Made by a program: the position numbers and the translations under genes
Notes under the pieces: generated by a model
Database searches by the model: none
Told to the model about the DNA's origin: nothing
The model's input: the letters and a program-made list of their open reading frames with translations, nothing else
Source of the DNA: Euonymus europaeus
Lineage: Eukaryota; Streptophyta; Magnoliopsida; Celastrales; Celastraceae
Assembly: GCA_963580455.1 (NCBI GenBank)
Contig: OY756958.1
Span: 12,908,501 to 12,972,500, forward strand
Direction: 5' to 3'
DNA: 64,000 nt
Shown here: positions 61,918 to 64,000 of the stretch, in pieces
How the letters are laid out: each line of letters opens with the position of its first letter
Position numbering within the stretch: position 1 is the stretch's first letter

Positions 61918-62398
61918 TACTCGTAAAATTTGACATAGAAGAACAATAAAAAGTGTACACCGAGCAATTTTGATAGTCCAAAGTTGCACAACTCTCTCTA
62001 TGGAGGAGCTTTTAATGTTTTTGTCAATTTGTCATAGAAAGTTGGGGTTTTGGAATCAAAATAATCTAGGAAGCATATACTCGTAAAATTTGATGTAGAA
62101 GAACAATAAAAAGTGTACACCGAGAAATTTTGATGATTAGAAGTTGCTCAACTCTCTCTATGGAAGAGCTTTTAACGTTTTTATCCATTTGCCTTATAAA
62201 GTTGGTGTTTTCGCATTGAAATAATATAGATAGCTTTACACTCGTAAAATTTGACATATAAGAACAATAAAAAGTGTTCACCGAGCAATTTTGATAGTCC
62301 GAAGTTGCTCAACTGATTCTATGGAGGAGCTTTAAACGGTTCTGTCCATTTGTCATACAAAGTTGGGGTTTTGGCATCGAAATAATCTAGGAAGCTTA
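61918..62398 (+). repeat. 12-monomer HOR, partial copy 3 (E-F-A)
   Basis: Three monomers match the start of the 12-mer, including 'ttgatgtagaag', 'gagaaattttgatgattag', the inserted base in 'gctttacactcg' near 62235 and 'ttctgtccatttgtcatac' near 62340. After the A unit a C follows, not the expected B, and the pattern is lost. Confidence 0.78.
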
Positions 62399-64000
62399 TA
62401 CTCGTAAAATTTGACATAGAATAACAATAAAAAGTGTACACCGAGCAACTTTTATGGTCCGAAGTTGCTCAACTCTCTCTATGGAGTAGCTTTAAAGGGT
62501 TTTGTACATTTGTCATAGAAAGTTGGAGTTTTGGAATCGAAAAAATTTAGGAAGTTTATACTCGTAAAATTTGACATAGAAGAACAACAAAAAGAGTACA
62601 CCGAGCAAGTTTGATAGTCCGAAGTTGCTCAACTGATTCTATGGAGGAGTTTTAAACGGTTTTGTCCATTTGTCATAGAAAGTTGGCGTTTTGGAATCGA
62701 AATAATCTAGGAAGCATATACTCGTAAAATTTGACATAGAAGAACAATAAAAAGTGAACACTGAGCAATTTTTATGGTCCGAAGTTGCTCAACTCTCTCT
62801 ATGGAGTAGCTTTAAAGGGTTTTGTCCATTTGTCATAGAAAGCTGGGGTTTTGGAATCGAAATAATTTAAGAAGCTTTTACTCGTAAAATTTGACATAGA
62901 AGAACAATAAAAAGTATACACCGAGCAATTTTGATAGTCCGAAGTTGCACAACTCTCTCTATGGAGGAGCTTTTAATGTTTTTGTCAATTTGTCATAGAA
63001 AGTTGGGGTTTTGGAATCAAAATAACCCAGGAAGCATATAAGCGTAAAATTTGACATAGAAGAACAACAAAAAGTGTACACCGAGCAACTTTGATAGTCC
63101 GAAGTTGCTCAACTCACTCTATGGAGGAACTTTAAACGGTTTTGTCCATTTGTCATAGAAAGTTGATAGTTTCGCATTGAAATAATCTAGGAAGCTTATA
63201 CTCGTAAAATTTGACATAGAAGAACAATAAAAAGTGCACACCGAGCAACTTTGATAGTCCGAAGTTGAACAACTCACTCTATGGAGGAGTTTTAAACAGT
63301 TTTGTCTATTTTTCATAGAAAGTTGGGGTTTTGGCATCGAAATAATCTAGGAAGCTTATACTCGTAAAATTTGACATAGAATAACAATAAAAAGTGTACA
63401 CCGAGCAAATTTGATATTCCGAAGTTGCACAACTCTCTCTATGGAGTAGCTTTAAAGGGTTTTGTCCATTTGTCATAGAAAGTTGGAGTTTTGGAATCGA
63501 AATAATTTAGGAAGCTTATACTTGTAAAATTTGACATAGAAGAACAATAAAAAGTGTACACCGAGCAATTTTGATGATTAGAAGTTGCTCAACTCTCTCT
63601 ATGGAGGAGCTTTAAACGGTTTTGTCCATTTGTCAGAGAAAGTTGGGGTTTTGGAATTGAAATAATTTAGGAAGGTTATACTTGTAAAATTTGACATAGA
63701 AGAACAATAAAAAGTGTACACCGAGCAATTTTGATAGTCCGAAGTTGCACAACTCTCTCTATGGTGGAGCATTTAATGTTTTTGTCAATTTGTCATAGAA
63801 AGTTGGGGTTTTGGCATCGAAATAATCTAGGAAGTTTATACTCGTATAATTTGACATAGAAGAACAACAAAAAGTGTACAGCGAGCAACTTCGATAGTCC
63901 GAAGTTGCTCAACTGACTCTATGGAGGAGCCTTAAACGGTTTTGTCCATTTGTCATAGAAAGTTGGGGTTTTGGCATCGAAATAATCTAGGAAGCTTATA
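62399..64000 (+). repeat. Mosaic-rich right end of the window
   Basis: Ten monomers without a clear HOR. Several mix classes: the unit at 62719 has an E-type start and C-type end, 63199 joins 'gaagaacaat' to B-like sequence with 'gttgaacaac', 63359 has a C tag, E-type 'gttgcacaac' and then C 'ggagtagc', 63519 has F sequence ('gatgattagaag') followed by D, and 63679 begins as E and ends as B ('ttttggcatcg'). Length stays at 160 bp throughout. Such disorder often marks the edge of a homogenised domain, but the array continues past the window. Confidence 0.72.

Larger units (their letters stand above)
1..64000 (+). repeat. Uninterrupted 160-bp satellite array, 400 monomers
   Basis: The motif 'tactcgtaaaatttgaca' or a close variant recurs every 160 bp from position 1 to 63,999, always on the same strand. 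Counting from the first start to the last gives 400 monomers with a net length drift of -2 bp. A typical monomer (161-320) has 61 G or C bases in 160. No inversion, transposon, unique spacer or gene interrupts the array, and both window edges lie inside it. Every gene-free stretch in this window is therefore satellite. Such arrays are typical of eukaryotic centromeric or pericentromeric heterochromatin; that role is inferred from structure, not shown by the sequence. Open frames on the minus strand are by-products: 160 is not a multiple of three, so each frame shifts at every monomer and ends after one to three units. Confidence 0.98.

Noticed and set aside
1..64000. CRISPR array
   Set aside because: The period is constant at 160 bp and the whole unit is conserved. 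There are no short identical repeats alternating with unique spacers, and no cas genes.
1..64000. Transposon origin (terminal repeats, integrase or reverse transcriptase remnants)
   Set aside because: No terminal repeats, target-site duplications or coding remnants are visible in any frame. The array is made only of the 160-bp unit.

Overview
The whole 64 kb window is one uninterrupted tandem array of a roughly 160-bp satellite repeat, all in one orientation. Using the start of the 'tactcg' motif as the monomer boundary, the array holds 400 monomers between positions 1 and 63,998. The next monomer starts at 63,999, so the net length drift over 400 units is only -2 bp. I see no unique sequence, protein-coding gene, RNA gene, transposon or CRISPR array. 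The many short open frames on the minus strand are the satellite itself, read from TTG codons across two or three monomers. The sequence is AT-rich (about 38% G+C in a typical monomer) and has the scale and structure of a eukaryotic, probably centromeric or pericentromeric, satellite. A plant is my best guess from the monomer length and a short stretch resembling the Arabidopsis centromere repeat, but the species cannot be fixed from this window.

Monomers fall into at least six main sequence classes, here called A to F, plus mosaic classes (G, H, K and rarer ones) that join the 5' part of one class to the 3' part of another. The classes follow a preferred order A-B-C-D-E-F, often with H inserted after F, giving higher-order repeats (HORs). 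Most A, B, C and D monomers carry a perfect 9-bp inverted repeat with a 10-bp spacer. It is weakened in F and further disrupted in E.

Layout: 1-6.1 kb is an irregular mixture including A-A-H-A and E-F-G-E-E-F runs. At 6.1-11.5 kb a 2,719-bp (17-monomer) block is present twice in tandem, almost identical. At 11.36-18.7 kb a 3,678-bp (23-monomer) block is present twice. At 18.1-23.9 kb a 2,879-bp (18-monomer) block is present twice. At 24.15-26.39 kb a 7-monomer, 1,120-bp HOR (B-C-D-E-F-H-A) is repeated twice. At 28.65-41.45 kb a 6,398-bp (40-monomer) block is present twice with only about eight differences noticed. At 41.4-45.3 kb is a transition zone of 4- and 5-monomer units. At 45.27-50.55 kb an 11-monomer, about 1,760-bp HOR occurs three times. 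At 51.5-58.1 kb a 22-monomer block is followed by a copy lacking three monomers. At 58.08-62.4 kb a 12-monomer, about 1,922-bp HOR (two alternating 6-mers) occurs twice plus a partial copy. At 62.4-64 kb mosaic monomers dominate.

No genes work together here. The interest lies in array structure: nested, very young segmental duplications, domain-specific HORs, recombination mosaics with switches in shared sequence, and a conserved dyad that could matter for centromere chromatin.
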